Source: Cyclina sinensis
Taxonomy: Eukaryota; Mollusca; Bivalvia; Venerida; Veneridae
Length of the DNA stretch: 64,000 nt
Direction of reading: 5' to 3'
Assembly: GCA_012932295.1 (NCBI GenBank)
Contig: JAAONU010000004.1
Coordinates: forward strand, 12,214,630 to 12,278,629
The position numbers and the translations under genes are program-made. Within the stretch, counting starts at the first letter, position 1; every line of letters begins with the position of its first letter. The notes under the pieces are model-generated. The model worked only from the letters and a program-made list of their open reading frames with translations. It searched no databases and had not been told where the DNA came from. Shown here piece after piece: positions 1 through 12,956 of this stretch.

Positions 1-2289
1 ACTTTAAATTAAATGATAAAATTATATTTCTGATCAAACTCAGGTAAAAGAATATGGCTAATTTTATAGCCTGGTTACATATTTATAAAGTAGGCGAAGT
101 TGAATTAAATAAAAAACGTAAGTACAAGACACTTTCTTCTTGCAACAATAAAACAACAACAGTTGTGTTTACTAAATATTGATTCATTGATAACATTGAC
201 GAATTAATGAATTTGCTGTTAGATGTCCCACCAGAGTGCTGGATTGTTGAATATAGACAGACAATATAGGGAGCCGTTATAGGCCCCTAGGGGACAAGGT
301 TGTCACAATAAAATGTCCATGATGCATCAGAATTGACAATGAAATCAGCACCTTAATTGAAACGGTCGACACTGTCATCTTCTTAATTGATTACCAGTGT
401 ATATTGGCAGATAATACCAAATTTAGTCTGTTAATGGAAGCTAAAACATTATAATTTCATATCCACTGTCTGTTTTGTTATTGTTTCTGTGTACAAGTGA
501 TTCCACCATTTTTATAGCACTTTAAAACATTCCTGGATTTTATAGACTTACTTTGTATCAGATTTTTATTTTTCTGAAATGTTGGAGAAGACTTACAGAG
601 TTTGAATGACATCTGCCTGTACACATGTGGATGTTGAGATAAGTTTCATTCAGCGAGGTAAGGTTAGACTAAAAGTATTTCCGGTAATATCTGGTTGACT
701 GTAGATTCCGATATTAAAGATTCTACTTAAGTTGAAACACTTTTATTTTTGTGCTTAAGTAAACAGATGGAGATGGTATTCACTGAATTCTGTCAGTTGT
801 GCTAAATATCAATGATAGTCGTTATGTCTCTTAGTTATAAGGGGAACATCTAAATACAAAAAAAAAATGTGTGTGGCCAAATTCATTCAGGTAATGGAAA
901 CACTAAAGATTATGTAACTTTTCTGACAATATGATAATAAGAATATAAGTGTTTGCTGCATTTATTTATTTCAATAAAAAACTTGTTTGGCTTTGATGCT
1001 TCTATTTAAAGAAAATGATGTATTAATTGCAAGATTTTGGCAGTATGTTTGTCAGGGATATCAGACAGGTCAAACTTATCAGAACTTATTGTTGAATAAG
1101 AAAATGTGCAGACTTGTTGTTTTTTTTTCTATTACATTTAACACATTTGAAGTTCTATTCCTTAGTGCAGACTCTGTTTGGCACTTTTAATCACATGATA
1201 TTTATCTATGATTATTGTATTTAAAAAATAAAAAAGATATAAAAAATGTTTAAAATGATAGAAACTTGAATAAAATCAAGTCAATTCCAAATCCCACAGG
1301 TCTGTAAATTTGAATGACCATTCACATGAAATGACACAGTATTACAGTCTTCAGAAATCATCAAATATTGACCATCATCAATTTATATTTAATTTCACAG
1401 TGTCCTGTACTAAGATAAATACTGTATCACAAATCTTTTAAGTGACTGGACAATCCACTTCAAAATCTCTTCAGATTTGAGATAAGTACTTTAGGGGGAA
1501 AGTACGCAACAAGCGTATTGTACTGGTATGTGCTTGCACATTGTACTACATGTGCACGATATTTGTCATTTTTATCGTCACTTGCATTTTTACGGAAACT
1601 AAATTTGAAGGAAACAAAATTTTTGTGGTTAAAATGAGGCTGTTTCATTGAATTATGTCGTATCTTTTTGCAGAACATAGTGTACTAGATGTTTGATAAT
1701 AATTTTTTCACACGACATATTTATTCATGAACAAATGATATCTTTTCTAGGGTAATTTGTGATAGTTAAACAGTGCTAACGTTTTTAAGAAAGTGATTTG
1801 TTTTAAAAGTGACTGATGTTCAACTGAAGAAGAATTATGTAAGTACAATGAGTGTAACTATGTTCTAGCTTTTTTTTTTCTCTGTTATTTTTTATTAAGT
1901 GGCTCATACCATTTTCCTGGTTAATTAGCAGACACATTCCTTCTAGTAATTAGTAACATAATTGAAAGTTTTTTACTGTATTATTGAAATGTTGCTATGG
2001 GGAGATTTTTACATAATTTACCATTTGATGGCTGGTTAGCTTCTGTAATTCCATTTGATTTTTTTGGGTCTGTCTGGTTTAACTTATTTATTGCTAGTAT
2101 GGCCTGCCTCCAAAAGAGTTTAGTCATTTTAGAATCTAGGAAATAGTGCAAGGTAAAAAAGCACCCAGGTTTTAGAAACACTCCTGCTTCCGTCAGTCTG
2201 TTTGAGTTTATATATATATCATCATTATACTAGTTGCCAAACAGATTACAATATATAGAGCAATTTGCCCCTGCAGAGTTTAGTTGACT
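1..2289. other. Non-coding AT-rich upstream DNA
   Basis: I see no convincing exon, RNA gene or repeat here. Open frames are short, lack homology-like composition and are not bounded by plausible splice sites. It may be intergenic or 5' intronic DNA of the receptor gene further downstream. Confidence 0.5.
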
Positions 2290-2487
2290 TTTAAGGTATG
2301 GGAGATCATAGTGCAAGAAACAGAAAGCATCCCATTCCAGAGTCACCCCTGGTTCTTTTCCATGCTCAGTGTGTAGTACTGATACATTTAACCTTCATTT
2401 AAGATCTCATCTGACAGTTAGTAATGTGAGTGGAGGAGCGGGGATCAAACTCACAACCTCTCACATTACCACTAGACTAAAGATGCT
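2290..2487 (-). repeat. tRNA-derived SINE, copy 1
   Basis: Read on the minus strand, the sequence starts with an A-box-like GTCTAGTGGTAATG, followed by a B-box-like GAGTTTGATCCCC. A conserved body follows with the words CACTGAGCATGGAAAAGAACC, GACTCTGGAATGGGATGC and TTTCTGTTTCTTGC. The same body follows similar boxes near 26.8, 49.6 and 53.9 kb, so this is a dispersed SINE family and not a functional tRNA. Its 5' end directly abuts the tandem-core element that follows. Exact ends are uncertain. Confidence 0.7.
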
Positions 2488-2488
2488 C

Positions 2489-3402
2489 TTGTTATACCCC
2501 CGAAACGAAGTTTGGGGGGTATATAGGAGTCACCCGGTGGTTGCTCATTCAGGTGGTCGGTCTGTCCGTTCGTTGTCCGGAGCATAACTTGAAAACTAAT
2601 GGTTGGAATTCAATGCAACTTCATACAGTGGTCAAGCACAATGACAGGAAGTGCATTGTTCAAGAATCATAACTCTATCTTCACTATTTGCACAGTTATT
2701 GCCCTTTATTGGTTTTCCTTGTCCAGAGCATAAGTTGAAAACTACAGGTTGGAATTTTGTGCAACTTCATACAGTGGTCAAGCACAATGACAGGAAGTGC
2801 AGTGTTCAAGAATCATTGTACTAGTTATGCTCCATCTTCACTATTTGCACAGTTATTGCCCTTTGTTGGTTTTCCTTGTCCGGAGCATAACTTGAAAACT
2901 AATGGTTGGAATTCAGTGCAACTTCATACAGTGGTCAAGCACAATGACAGAAAGTGTAGTGTTTAAGAGCTATAACTCCATCTTCAGTATTTGCACAATT
3001 ATTGCCCTTTATTGGTTTTCCTTGTCCGGAGCATAACTTGAAAACTGCTGGTTGGAATTCAATGCAACTTCATACAGTGGTCAAGCACAATGATTGGATG
3101 TGCATTGTACAAGAGCTATAACTCTATTCTTCACTATTTGCAGAGTTATTGCCCTTTTGTTGGTTTTCCTTGTTAAGAGCATAACTTGAAAACTTATGGT
3201 TTGAATTCAGTGCAACTTCATACAATGGTCAAGCACAATGACAGGAAATGCAGTGTACAAGAACCACTATCTTTAATTGCCTACAACCATTACTCTATTT
3301 CAATTCTTTTACAAAGTATTCTGTTACTAATAACTTCCTCAGTTTCGAAGCAGTCTTTCGGGGGTATTAATCACATTTAGTGATAGCTCTAGCTCCTGTT
3401 AT
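2489..3402 (+). mobile_element. Tandem-core element, 5 units of about 146 bp
   Basis: The 5' end is a hairpin (TATACCCCC, a short loop, then GGGGGGTATA). A TCTGTCCGTTCG stretch follows, then five tandem cores beginning near 2575, 2721, 2878, 3024 and 3172, each opening with a form of GTCCGGAGCATAACTTG. The 3' end, ATTTAGTGATAGCTCT before CCTGTT, resembles the end of the element at 15.5-16.3 kb. There is no transposase frame, so it is non-autonomous. The layout fits the bivalve pearl / Helentron-associated class, though family assignment is inference. Confidence 0.7.
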
Positions 3403-4375
3403 TTTTAATAACTGTGTAGTTTATTATTTAAGCACTGCTTCAATATGGGACCTTGAGTTACCATTCTGAGAATGTTAACACTTTTTACATACACATGTCA
3501 GCGGCAAGTGTTTTGTTTTTGTCTGGGTTTTTTTTCTTTGCTATGGGGTTGGGCTGTTATTGTTAAACAGTAAAAAAAAGTTTGAAAGATTTCAGTTTCT
3601 TAATCAGCTAATTGAAAGAAAAAGCACATCTCAAGTTCAGTGGATCAGGGATTTTTCTTTTTTTTTCATGAAAAAGTGTAATTACAACAAAATGACAGAT
3701 TGAATTGTCACTACATCACACTTGACTGTGCAGTTCTGACAACCAAGGTTTAATACCTAGTCAGTCCACAGATAAAGCGAAATATCTGACATGGCTGTCT
3801 GCTACCACGTCATAGTTATAGTACCCACAAGAAAAGGAAAATTGAAACTCTCCGACTTTATTTCTTCAACATAATTTCAGAAACTTTTTCCGGCATGAAT
3901 GATAAATCAATCAGGAAAACATTCATCATTTTCTTTTATTTTTTTGTCGTATATTCATAGATTTATTACCTAAATTTGTTACAGTGTTAAGAATGTGTTA
4001 CATGAATTAGATAAACTGCAAAATATACTGATATTTACAGAATGAGCATTAGTCTTATCTTTGTTAGGTCATCCATCAAAACAAATTTATCGGCAGACTT
4101 GAGGCGCTGAATTTGAAATATTTTATAGATAAAGAATCTTGAAACATATGCTTTTGCAACAGGCTGTTTTATCTTTCAAACTCAAACAAGCATTCAAGAC
4201 TTGATGTCATTCCAAATCTGTTCTTTTTTATGCAATATCTTTTCACCTTGCAAGACATTATATTATTAGTATTACATTTAGTATGAAACGGTCACTGTAC
4301 CCTTAAAAAAAGCTTACTTCTGCAGTCTGAGATAGAGATGAAATTGAAGTCCTCAGTTCCATATAAGACTTGTAA
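3403..4375. other. Non-coding, nothing recognised
   Basis: AT-rich DNA with a few homopolymer runs. No exon, hairpin-bounded element or clear tandem repeat was found. Confidence 0.5.
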
Positions 4376-4610
4376 ATTATTATTCCCCCCACCCCCACCC
4401 TTCAAAGAAATAGGGTATATTGGTTTGCAGTAGGACCTATAGTCCTCAGATTTGGTGGACAGGTTGGCCACAACCTGTAGATGACCCATATAGATTTTGA
4501 GGTCAGTTGGTCAAAGGTCAAGGTCACATTTAGAACTTCATGTACATTGTAACAGGAGTAATTGGTTGCAATTAGTGGGGGGCATATATGTTTCACAAAC
4601 ATCTCTTGTT
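4376..4610 (+). mobile_element. Short dispersed element with hairpin 3' end
   Basis: The right end is the hairpin ATGTTTCACAAACAT followed by CTCTTGTT, nearly identical to the end of the element at 27.8-28.3 kb. The interior phrases CTCAGATTTGGTGGACAGG and GTTGGTCAAAGGTCAAGGTC are typical of tandem-core units, but only about one unit remains. The left limit is approximate, placed at the C-rich stretch near 4383. Confidence 0.5.
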
Positions 4611-4682
4611 ATAATTTAGCCTTTCATCTTCCTGAAGTCATAATACCAGTAGTTTGGGTATGTACAGACTGTGATTAGAACC

Positions 4683-5347
4683 GGGGGGGGGGGGGGGGGG
4701 GGGGGGGGGTACTTGAAAAATTTTTGGCGGGGGGGGGTTCGGATAGAGGTCTTAAACCCCGACCCCATTGTAGACTACTTTTTCCTGAATACGCAACCCC
4801 ATCGTAGACTTTTTAGGCATCTTAGAAACCCTATTGTAGACCAACATGCAAAATCATACACCCCTTTTTCAGGTGTTTATACATTTATATCATAAAATTT
4901 TAAGACAGTATGAAGCATAATTTTATTTTAACAAGATAAATTAAGACGTAAACTCAATGACAGTCCTTGCTCTCATGGACCGCCTTTCACCACTTTCTTG
5001 TCTGGGTGGTGCAGATGTTATTTCCTGCTGTGCAATACTTAGAGATTGTGATAAGGGATGTAATTTATATAATAATTATGAGATAAGCTCTAAATAACAG
5101 GGTATTGTTATAATCCAATAAAGATGCTGACCTGCTATGAGTAAGATTCAATTACAACCCCATGGTAGAATTATCTTTGCTAATTATAACCCCATTAGAG
5201 ACTAGATTTTACAGACCCCTTCAGAGACACAGTAAAAATGACATACCCCATTGTAGACAAAAATATGAAAAAAATACCCCCGTTTGTCAGAACCTCCCCT
5301 AAACCCAATATATAGCAAGTGCCCCCCCCCCCCCCCCCCCCCCCCCC
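4683..5347. mobile_element. Element bounded by poly-G / poly-C inverted ends
   Basis: A run of 27 G (4683-4709) opens the interval and a run of 26 C (5322-5347) closes it. Inward of both lie matching inverted sequences: on the left TACTTG, then a G-run and GGTTC; on the right strand CACTTG, then GGGGAGGTTC. Inside, a motif close to ACCCCATTGTAGAC recurs at about 4762, 4796, 4827, 5157, 5189, 5215 and 5244, spaced roughly 26-34 bp in two clusters around an AT-rich centre. No coding capacity is evident. I do not recognise the family. Confidence 0.5.
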
Positions 5348-5609
5348 TCCACTCAGAAGAGTACTCATGTAGGTGTTATACCTTTTCAGTGAACGGTATG
5401 AGGTCCAAAAACATTCTTTAGTTTTTAGCTTGACAAAGTATATGGGGAGCTGTCCTACTCACATTGGCATCTGCTTCTGCATTCAGATTTCTGATAAAAG
5501 TTTTTGTGTAGTAAAATATTTTTTGATATAACTTATTTATTTCTTGAGGAATTTACTTCAGATATATGTTCCTTATCTCCATACATGCCGTTGAGGGTTG
5601 GATCATTAA

Positions 5610-6572
5610 CGGGAGATTTGTGGAAAATCGCTGGGTTTTTGGACCTCACAACAGGGTAAAAACGAAAAACAAAAAACAAAAAAAACAAAAAAAAAAAACG
5701 TTCGCTCGTATCAGGACGAGTATATCTGATTGCTTGTCCTGCAATTCGCTGTCAAAACGAAACCGGAAGCATGAGTAAGGGGGAGCACTGCGCCTTTTTA
5801 ACCGCACCGTACTGTTGAACTTTTTTCTCCTAGGTCTCCAGAACTGGTGATGGTGATGCAGGACGAGTAGAAATTTTGGTCACTCGTCCTCGTCACTGAA
5901 TGAAAAATTTGTTCCCTGGATTGATACGTATAATAGACTTGCAAATACAAAATAATTGCCTACCGCCTTCTGTTTTATTTACACATTGATGCAGTGTGTA
6001 ACTGCAAAATTTTTTTTAAAAAATACACTTTTAAATGGTGTATTTCGAAAATAACTCGCTTTGTTACTCAATTTCCAATCATCAAACAGTATTGAGCATA
6101 AAAAACGCACCGCTAATTCAGCTCCAAAGTAACTGTGTAAAGGTCGTTCATCTTTCAGCAGACTTCAAAGGAGCCGACTTCTACGAACACGTGGGCTGAC
6201 GTAGTACTAGCTGCAAACATTAGGCTAAAGGATTTCATTTATTAATTCGAAGGCACCGACAGAAGCTATCAATTATCGAACTTGTTTTTCACGGTCATTT
6301 GGTCTTTGACAAGTTTATTAGGGTGTCATTGAAACGGATTAGCGAGGTGTGATATACACAGTCGGTCCGGGACTTATGTTGTGGATTCGTTTTTGGCAGA
6401 TTTTTATACTGTCTGGATTCAACGAATTTTATGGATTTTTTTTTTCTTTCAAGGCAAAATGTTGATTTATCGGGAGAATGGGTGCTTTGCCGGGGCGCCA
6501 GGGTATGGGTCTAAATATCGGGAGAACCCGGCGAGTAACTCTAGAACCCAAATTTCCAGAATAATCTCCCCT
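5610..6572. mobile_element. Possible piggyBac-like MITE, CpG-richer than surroundings
   Basis: The left end CGGGAGATT plus TGGAAA and GGGTT is mirrored at the right end, where the reverse strand reads AGGGGAGATT, then TGGAAA and GGGTT. TTAA lies just outside both ends (5606-5609 and 6573-6576), as expected for a piggyBac-type target duplication. TTAA is common in AT-rich DNA and the inverted repeats are imperfect, so the call is tentative. The interior has many more CpG sites than its flanks and no long reading frame. Confidence 0.4.
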
Positions 6573-6795
6573 TTAACTTTAGAAATTTCCTTAAAATTGT
6601 GTACTATTTTACTTTAACTTCTTTATTTCTTGAGGGATTTTCAATGATAAACAAATAAATATTATATGATATTTCATCTACCATGCAGAAAATTCTACTC
6701 TTTATATCTGTAGGTCTTGAATTAAATTGATTTCTTATCCCTTTCTTAATGATCCAGTACTTAAATAGTCAAGTGTGCTGACAGCTTGTTTTTTA

Positions 6796-7340
6796 TGCCC
6801 CCACAAAGTGGGAGCATATAGCGTTGCACTTGTCTGTCAGTCCGTACGACCGTACGATAATACGACTGTACGTCTGTACGTTCGTCCCAAAATTTTGTGA
6901 ATGCAACTCCTCTTAAACTGGATGGCAGATTTTGCTTAAACTTTCAGGGATGAACAACCTTAATGTTAAGATGATATTTAAGGAAGGAATTTTTGCTTCG
7001 ACCAAATTTAACGGAATTATGGCCCTTTGTTGATTTTTTCACTATATACCATATAGCCAAATAAATTTGTGAACGCAACTCCTCATAAACCGGATGGCAG
7101 ATTTTGCTTAAACTTTCAGGAATGAACAACCTTAATGTGTAGATGATAGTAAAGGAAGGAATTTTTGCTGCGACCAAATTTAACAGAATTATAGCCCTTT
7201 GTTGATTTTTTTACTATATACCATAAAGTGAAATAAATTTGTGAACGCAACTCCTCATAAACCGGATGGCAGATTTTGCTTAAACTTTCAGGAATGAACA
7301 ACCTTAATGTGTAGATGATAGTAAAGGAAGGGTAATGTTT
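6796..7340 (+). mobile_element. Tandem-core element, 172-bp units
   Basis: A 5' hairpin (TGCCCCCACAAAGTGGGAGCA) is followed by a TCTGTCAGTCCGTACG-type stretch. Three tandem cores begin near 6894, 7066 and 7238, exactly 172 bp apart, with phrases such as ACTGGATGGCAGATTTTGC and GGAATGAACAACCTTAATG. The third core breaks off near 7335. A separated 3' end of the same style lies at 7779-7819. Minus-strand frames through the cores are products of the repeat. Confidence 0.7.
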
Positions 7341-7778
7341 TTTACGAGACCTGACACACCTGGGGTTTCTATACTTTAATCTGTAGTTAACTTTCATGTG
7401 TAACATTTTTTAAATTTTACCTGCTCACTTTAATATCAGCAACATGTAATTACTTGTGTGTCTCTTTCTTCGTCTTCGCTAATGTGATTCCTCATAGTAC
7501 ATAAATATTTACAACATTTTTATGTCGACTATTCAAAGAATAAGGAGGTCTATTGTACTTGCGGCTTGGCTATTGGGTTAAAATTTTAGGGCAAGCTTCT
7601 CATTTTCACTATTTCTTCCCTTTCTACTGCAGATATTTGGTTCAAACTTGGCTGTAGACTGTGTCATTCCATCAAGGCCCTTAACTCTGTTAAGCATTTT
7701 TATTAGTTACGTATTCCCCTTTTAAGACTTTGAAAAATCTTTAATTTCAGGCTTTTATTATACCTTCAAGCACTAAGA

Positions 7779-7819
7779 ATAGTCAAGCGTGCTGTCCATC
7801 CGACAGCCCTTGTTTCAGT
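7779..7819 (+). repeat. Orphan element 3' end (hairpin plus CTTGTT)
   Basis: AATAGTCAAGCGTGCTGTCC followed by GACAGC and CCTTGTT forms a small hairpin (GCTGTC with GACAGC) before a CTTGTT end. A shorter version, AATAGTCAAGTGTGCTGACAG then CTTGTT, sits at about 6766-6792, just before the 172-bp element. Confidence 0.45.
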
Positions 7820-10800
7820 ATAAAATATCTAATTTTCAAATAAAAGGACAGCATTAATTATATACAAAACACCTCAATTCATTTGCAAATAGAGAAAAAA
7901 TTGTTTCCCACCTAAATCTTACATACAGAATATACATTCTCTTGTTTATGAGCACTTATGCATAGTCGGTGCATCCGTGTCCTATGGACACAGTAACTGT
8001 TCTAGTTTTACTCATAGTTTTTTTGTGGGGTTTAAAGTATTTACTTTTCTTTTATTTTGAATATATTTCATTTATTTATACAACCTTTTAACATGATAAA
8101 AGAAATGGAAATCAGTGATTTCAGTTAATTATTTTGCATATTTGTTTAAAACAGTATATGCATAAAAAAAATCATAGCTAATTTGAATCCTCCAAATTAT
8201 TTGTTGAAGTTTACTTTCATATCATCCCCTTATCATGCAGGGGGTGGAGTAAATTTGATGTTTCACCGCTTTAAATTATTAGCTTTGCATTTTGCATGTG
8301 TTTTGTCAGCTAGCTGTCAATAGATCTTACTGTGAATGTTTACATATGATATGTTGCTATTGCTTTTATGGTCAGATGAAGAAAAACTATGCCTTTGTGT
8401 TTAATACACATTATATCTGGTGAGGTTTGATGTGAATATATGTCATATCTTGAAAATCTCATGATGAAAGCATTTTACCTATCTTGCATTGTCTATATTT
8501 TGTCATAGATAGTATGTGTCATATAAAAGCTCAATGCATAGAGTGTTAAAAAAAAGTTTATTGTGGGTCTATTTAAATACCTAAATTAGTGTTTTATCTT
8601 CTACAACAAAGTTGGAACATATTCTGGCAGAAAACAAAAAAGAAACAATCAAGCAGCTTTAGCTGACAAAAATACTATTGTGTAATCTGCTGTGATGATG
8701 ACATAGGCACCTTCTCTGTGACTGGTTCCAAACTGTGAACATGTTTCTAGCAAAAGAAGCAAAACAAAAGAAAAGTTTCAGATGTCAGAAATACCATTGT
8801 GTAATCTGCTGAGATTAACACCTATTGAGTGAATGTGTCAATGACATATAAGCACCTTCTGTGTGACTCTGGTTTCATACTGTGAACTTATGCCTGAAAA
8901 AAAAGCAAAACAAAAAATACCACCAATAAATAATCAAGCAGTTTTGTTTAGACCAACAGCAACTGAGCAAATGTGACAGTTACAAAGAAGCATGTTCTGT
9001 GTGACTCTGAATGGCAGTTGAAGCTTAGATATCTTTTATGTTGCCAGCAGGCAGATTTTTAATGGATATAACTGACCTCTCACAGTCACTGCAATTGGCA
9101 GGTTTTCAAGAGTGACAGTAAATTGTGGGATGAATCTTTATAGTGTTTTATTTATAAAGTTACTAGTTTATGTCACCTATTTGGATTTTCACAAATGTCT
9201 TAGTAATATTTCATTTTTAGTCTTTTCTTTTTTTTAATTAAAATCGGTTTCTTTGTTATTTATGTCAGATAAGATGTTTTGAAATGCCAGATTTTTATTT
9301 CCATGGTTGTATATAATGAGATGTTTTAAAGTATGAAAGTAATTTCATATTCATATCTAGTTTCCAGGAAATTGTATTTGACTTCTGCCACAGAAGTACA
9401 GTGTATACCTGGTTATTGGAGTTGGTGGCAGGCGTAGCTGATACGGTATCGTGCAGTTATCAGAGAGAAAATATTAGAAATTTTGCACTTGAGTACAGAT
9501 ATTTCCTGCAAGATCTAACACCTTATTAGATCTCAATTTTCTCTGTAATGCCTAATTATACATAAACTTAGCACGATAAAACTCTTATGTCATAAATTTG
9601 ATTTTACTACAAAATGCATTCTAAAAAATATGGTATAAAAATGGACTTAGTTCTCAGTATTACCAGGTAAGTAAATAATGAATGTTGTAAAATGTGGTTA
9701 ATTGCTTGTAAATTATTTTTCAATTATTATTATTAATATTATTATTATTAGTTATGTAATAATTAACTTTTTTTGTAACTGGGGAACAAACAGAAAGATA
9801 AAATCTCGTTTTAAAAAAAGTGTATAAGCTTATAATAATTTTCTGAAGTAAAGATAAAAACTATAATCTGTCAGCAATTTTGGTTTTGAATGCAGGTATC
9901 AGTATTAATAATAAACTTTACTTGATGAAGCTTTTACACTGAAATGCAGACAGAGAATGTTATTGCTTAAAGATACACTAGAACAACTTAAGTGTACCAT
10001 TTGATGTTTCTGGTAGAACATTTTTATTTGAAACAAAAAAAATGAGAAAATGCAGTTTTGCTGTAAGACTTAATTGTTTTATCAATAGTTGATGTTAATT
10101 AAATTCTACTTATAATTTCTATAGGGTAATTATACAAGTATAATTTATTTATATTACGACACTTGAAGAATTGTTTAACAGCTGAACAATCCATCTCTTA
10201 ACAGCAGTTCTTTTATTACTTGAAAAATTAATATATTTCAAGTTTATCCATCTAGTGCCATTTAAAATTGGCAGAATGAATACTTTTTTCTATAAACAGG
10301 ATTCCACTGTTTTATTAAGGATACATTTACTCCTGAAGTGGTTTGCTACAAGTTAAATGAGGTATGGAAAACTCTTCATCCAGGAGTCAGAAAATTTAGT
10401 GAGGAAATTTTGCAAAGTAGGTCAAAGGTTAAGGATGATATTCATCCTGTGGATTACACCTCTAACTCTTAGCACAGGATACTTATATTTTGTAAAGAAA
10501 TGTTTGACACCATTAGTAAATGTTTGTTTTGCCTAAATATTCAGAAATTGCGTTGACACATGGATCTTCATTTTTTACATTTTCTGTAAGAGCTATATTG
10601 TATATGATTATAAGTTGCCAGATCAGATGTCAAGGTCCTGTTGGTCTCATTAATATGTAACCTTATTTTGTGCAACCATAGATGTAGTACTGCATGTATC
10701 AAAGCTGAACTAGTGTGTAATCTTTTTTTATTTTATGCCTACCAATGAAATATAGGGAAATATCAGTGAGATAAAAGTGATAATACACTGTTTTGAATCA

Positions 10801-11140
10801 GTTAATTACCATTTTGATAATACATGTTTGTGCCCGAACTATTGAATTTTGAGTATTAATCCGCTTTTATAATTAAAGTATGTATGGCAAAATTCAATAG
10901 ATATTGATAAACTGTGTAGACAAAAATAAATATTATTTGATGAAAGTGTATTGAGTTTATTTCAGCAGAAGTAAACTTATCATATGTATTGGAGATTGTC
11001 TGCACTTTTTTTTGTGCGGAGTAACCAAAGTACGCATTAACTGGTTTGGGGCTCACCATGGGGAATTTATTGAAGGCCCTGATTAAAAATGTCATAAAAA
11101 AACCCATTTTTGACGTGTTGGCATAAAATAAAAAGAAAAT
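7820..11140. other. Non-coding; degenerate repeat at 8640-9010, microsatellite near 9726
   Basis: Most of this span holds nothing recognisable. Between 8640 and 9010 the phrases ACCATTGTGTAATCTGCTG, CACCTTCTGTGTGACTCTGG and AATCAAGCAG recur two or three times about 120-150 bp apart, suggesting an old decayed tandem repeat. An ATT-rich microsatellite lies at about 9725-9752. Confidence 0.45.
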
Positions 11141-11290
11141 TTGTTTGTTTTTTATTGGAAGATGGGAATTTATTTCATCTCGTGAACACCATATGTTGAT
11201 ATTTTCACTCGTGGCTGCGCCACTCGTGACAATATCACATATGGTGTTCACTCGATGAAATAAATTCTCATCTTCCACAAAAACAAACAA
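11141..11290. repeat. 150-bp near-perfect palindrome
   Basis: The two halves are near-perfect reverse complements around a TGC loop (11216-11218), flanked by GGC and GCC. The outer arms are TTGTTTGTTT and AAACAAACAA. Few mismatches are visible, e.g. GATGGG against CTCATC. The minus-strand frame of 169 residues crossing it has no protein-like character. It may be a foldback MITE or the hairpin core of one. Confidence 0.75.
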
Positions 11291-12956
11291 ATATCCTCTA
11301 TATGATATATAACATGGGTAAAATGTCATTTTTGATGTATCCAGGTTTATTAGACAAGATATCACTGTTATCTCCTTCCTGAAAGCTCATTTAGTGCTTT
11401 GATTTTGGATTACACTGGTTTGATTGCTATGCTTAAAATTTAAGCTGAAGTTTTTTGGGTGGGTTTTTTTTGGGGGGCGGGTAAAATTGTGACAATGAGA
11501 TTAAACTGTATCTTCTAACAGATCAAAGTTTGGGTTATCTTTTTGTGACAGAGCTAGCTACCATTTTAATTAAATGATTAAGTGATACCATACAACTAGA
11601 AGAATTCTACTTATGGAGACAAACTATTGGAATTTTACTTATGGAGACAAATTCATTAAGAATTCTACTTATGGAGATGTACTTGAAAAATTTCAGCAAG
11701 AACCTGGCTATTTCTTTCGCTTCAGTGTTCATTTTTAAAATGTTTTTTGCATCAGTTTTATAATTATATATTTCATAACAATAGCTAAAGAAATGTTTAC
11801 CAATCTGGAAGCAGTGCATTCATGTTGAAAACACCCATATTATGATATTGGAAATATAAGATTCCATTATTTAGTTAAAAATACCCAAATGGGCAACATG
11901 AACATGAATAAGAATGGAGGTAATTGTGTCTTGTAGAATCGAATGAGGTGACATTGTCGAAGGGTAATATCAAGTATTATCTTACACTTCACAGGGTCAA
12001 TAAAATATGACAGATTTGTAAGTTTTATGTGTCTGCTGATACTGCTTACTGAAAGGGCAGTCCTTGGTTTTGTAAAGGATCATAATTCTTTCGCAACATT
12101 GACGTTACCAGAAAATGTTCTTAACAATGTTTATCTGTCCCTCTATATATAAGTTTTGTTTTTTTCTAATCATTAAAACCTTTATCCTTAATGTTTATTA
12201 AAAGGCTATACCATATTGGTTTGATAAAAAAAATTGTTTTGATTTGTTTGGAGATAATCACAGAAGTCACGTACAATTCTGAACCTGGTGTCAGAAATGT
12301 ATTGTTTGAAAGATATTTGATAACACATATACGTATTAACATTATTTAGCAAATGATACTTAGTTCAGTAATATCTTTCTGTAGTTAATTAAGGACTTAA
12401 TTGATAAAGTATAGGATAAAATTGCACAATCACATTGCTCTCTGTAGTATGTATTTATTCAATTCTTAAACAAAGACACAAACACAACCAGATATATTCC
12501 GAAGTTAGGTTTTGGTGGTATAAGTAATAGAAAACATGTTTTTCATGGATCTTTTCCCTAGAAAAGATGTGAGTGCTGTAAAACAAGCTATCCAGCTAAA
12601 GTGTATAAAAAGAGCTTTATTTCCAGGAATTAAGTCACAGGTGTTGTTTGCATTATTTTAGGAACATTTCGTCTGGAAGGATTTTTTTTTATATAAAAAT
12701 GATTTCCATACTCCTGAACATTCTTTTCTAGGTAAGTAATAAATCATAATTAATACAAGATACAACCTAGCTTTTATCAACACCTTAACCATGTTATCTT
12801 AATGTTTGTATTTCATAAGTAGTCCAATTAGAAAAACATGAATTGCAGACTAATCCTAGGTCTTAGTACCTCTCCCAGTGGTTTTCTCTCATAATTCTGG
12901 TTGTTTTGATTGACAGCCTGTTACTTGAAAAACAGACTACTTTGTGAATCATTGTT
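11291..12956. other. Non-coding; 28-30-bp triplication at 11603-11680
   Basis: AATTCTACTTATGGAGACAA recurs at 11603, 11631 and 11661 with minor changes, a three-copy tandem repeat. The remainder shows no exon or element that I can support. Confidence 0.5.

Noticed and set aside
6944..7406. Minus-strand frames of 77 and 96 codons with repeated IYTLRLFIPESLSK-like text
   Set aside because: They are translations of the 172-bp tandem cores.
10856..11365. 169-codon minus-strand frame
   Set aside because: It runs through the 150-bp palindrome, has no splice context and no protein-like composition.
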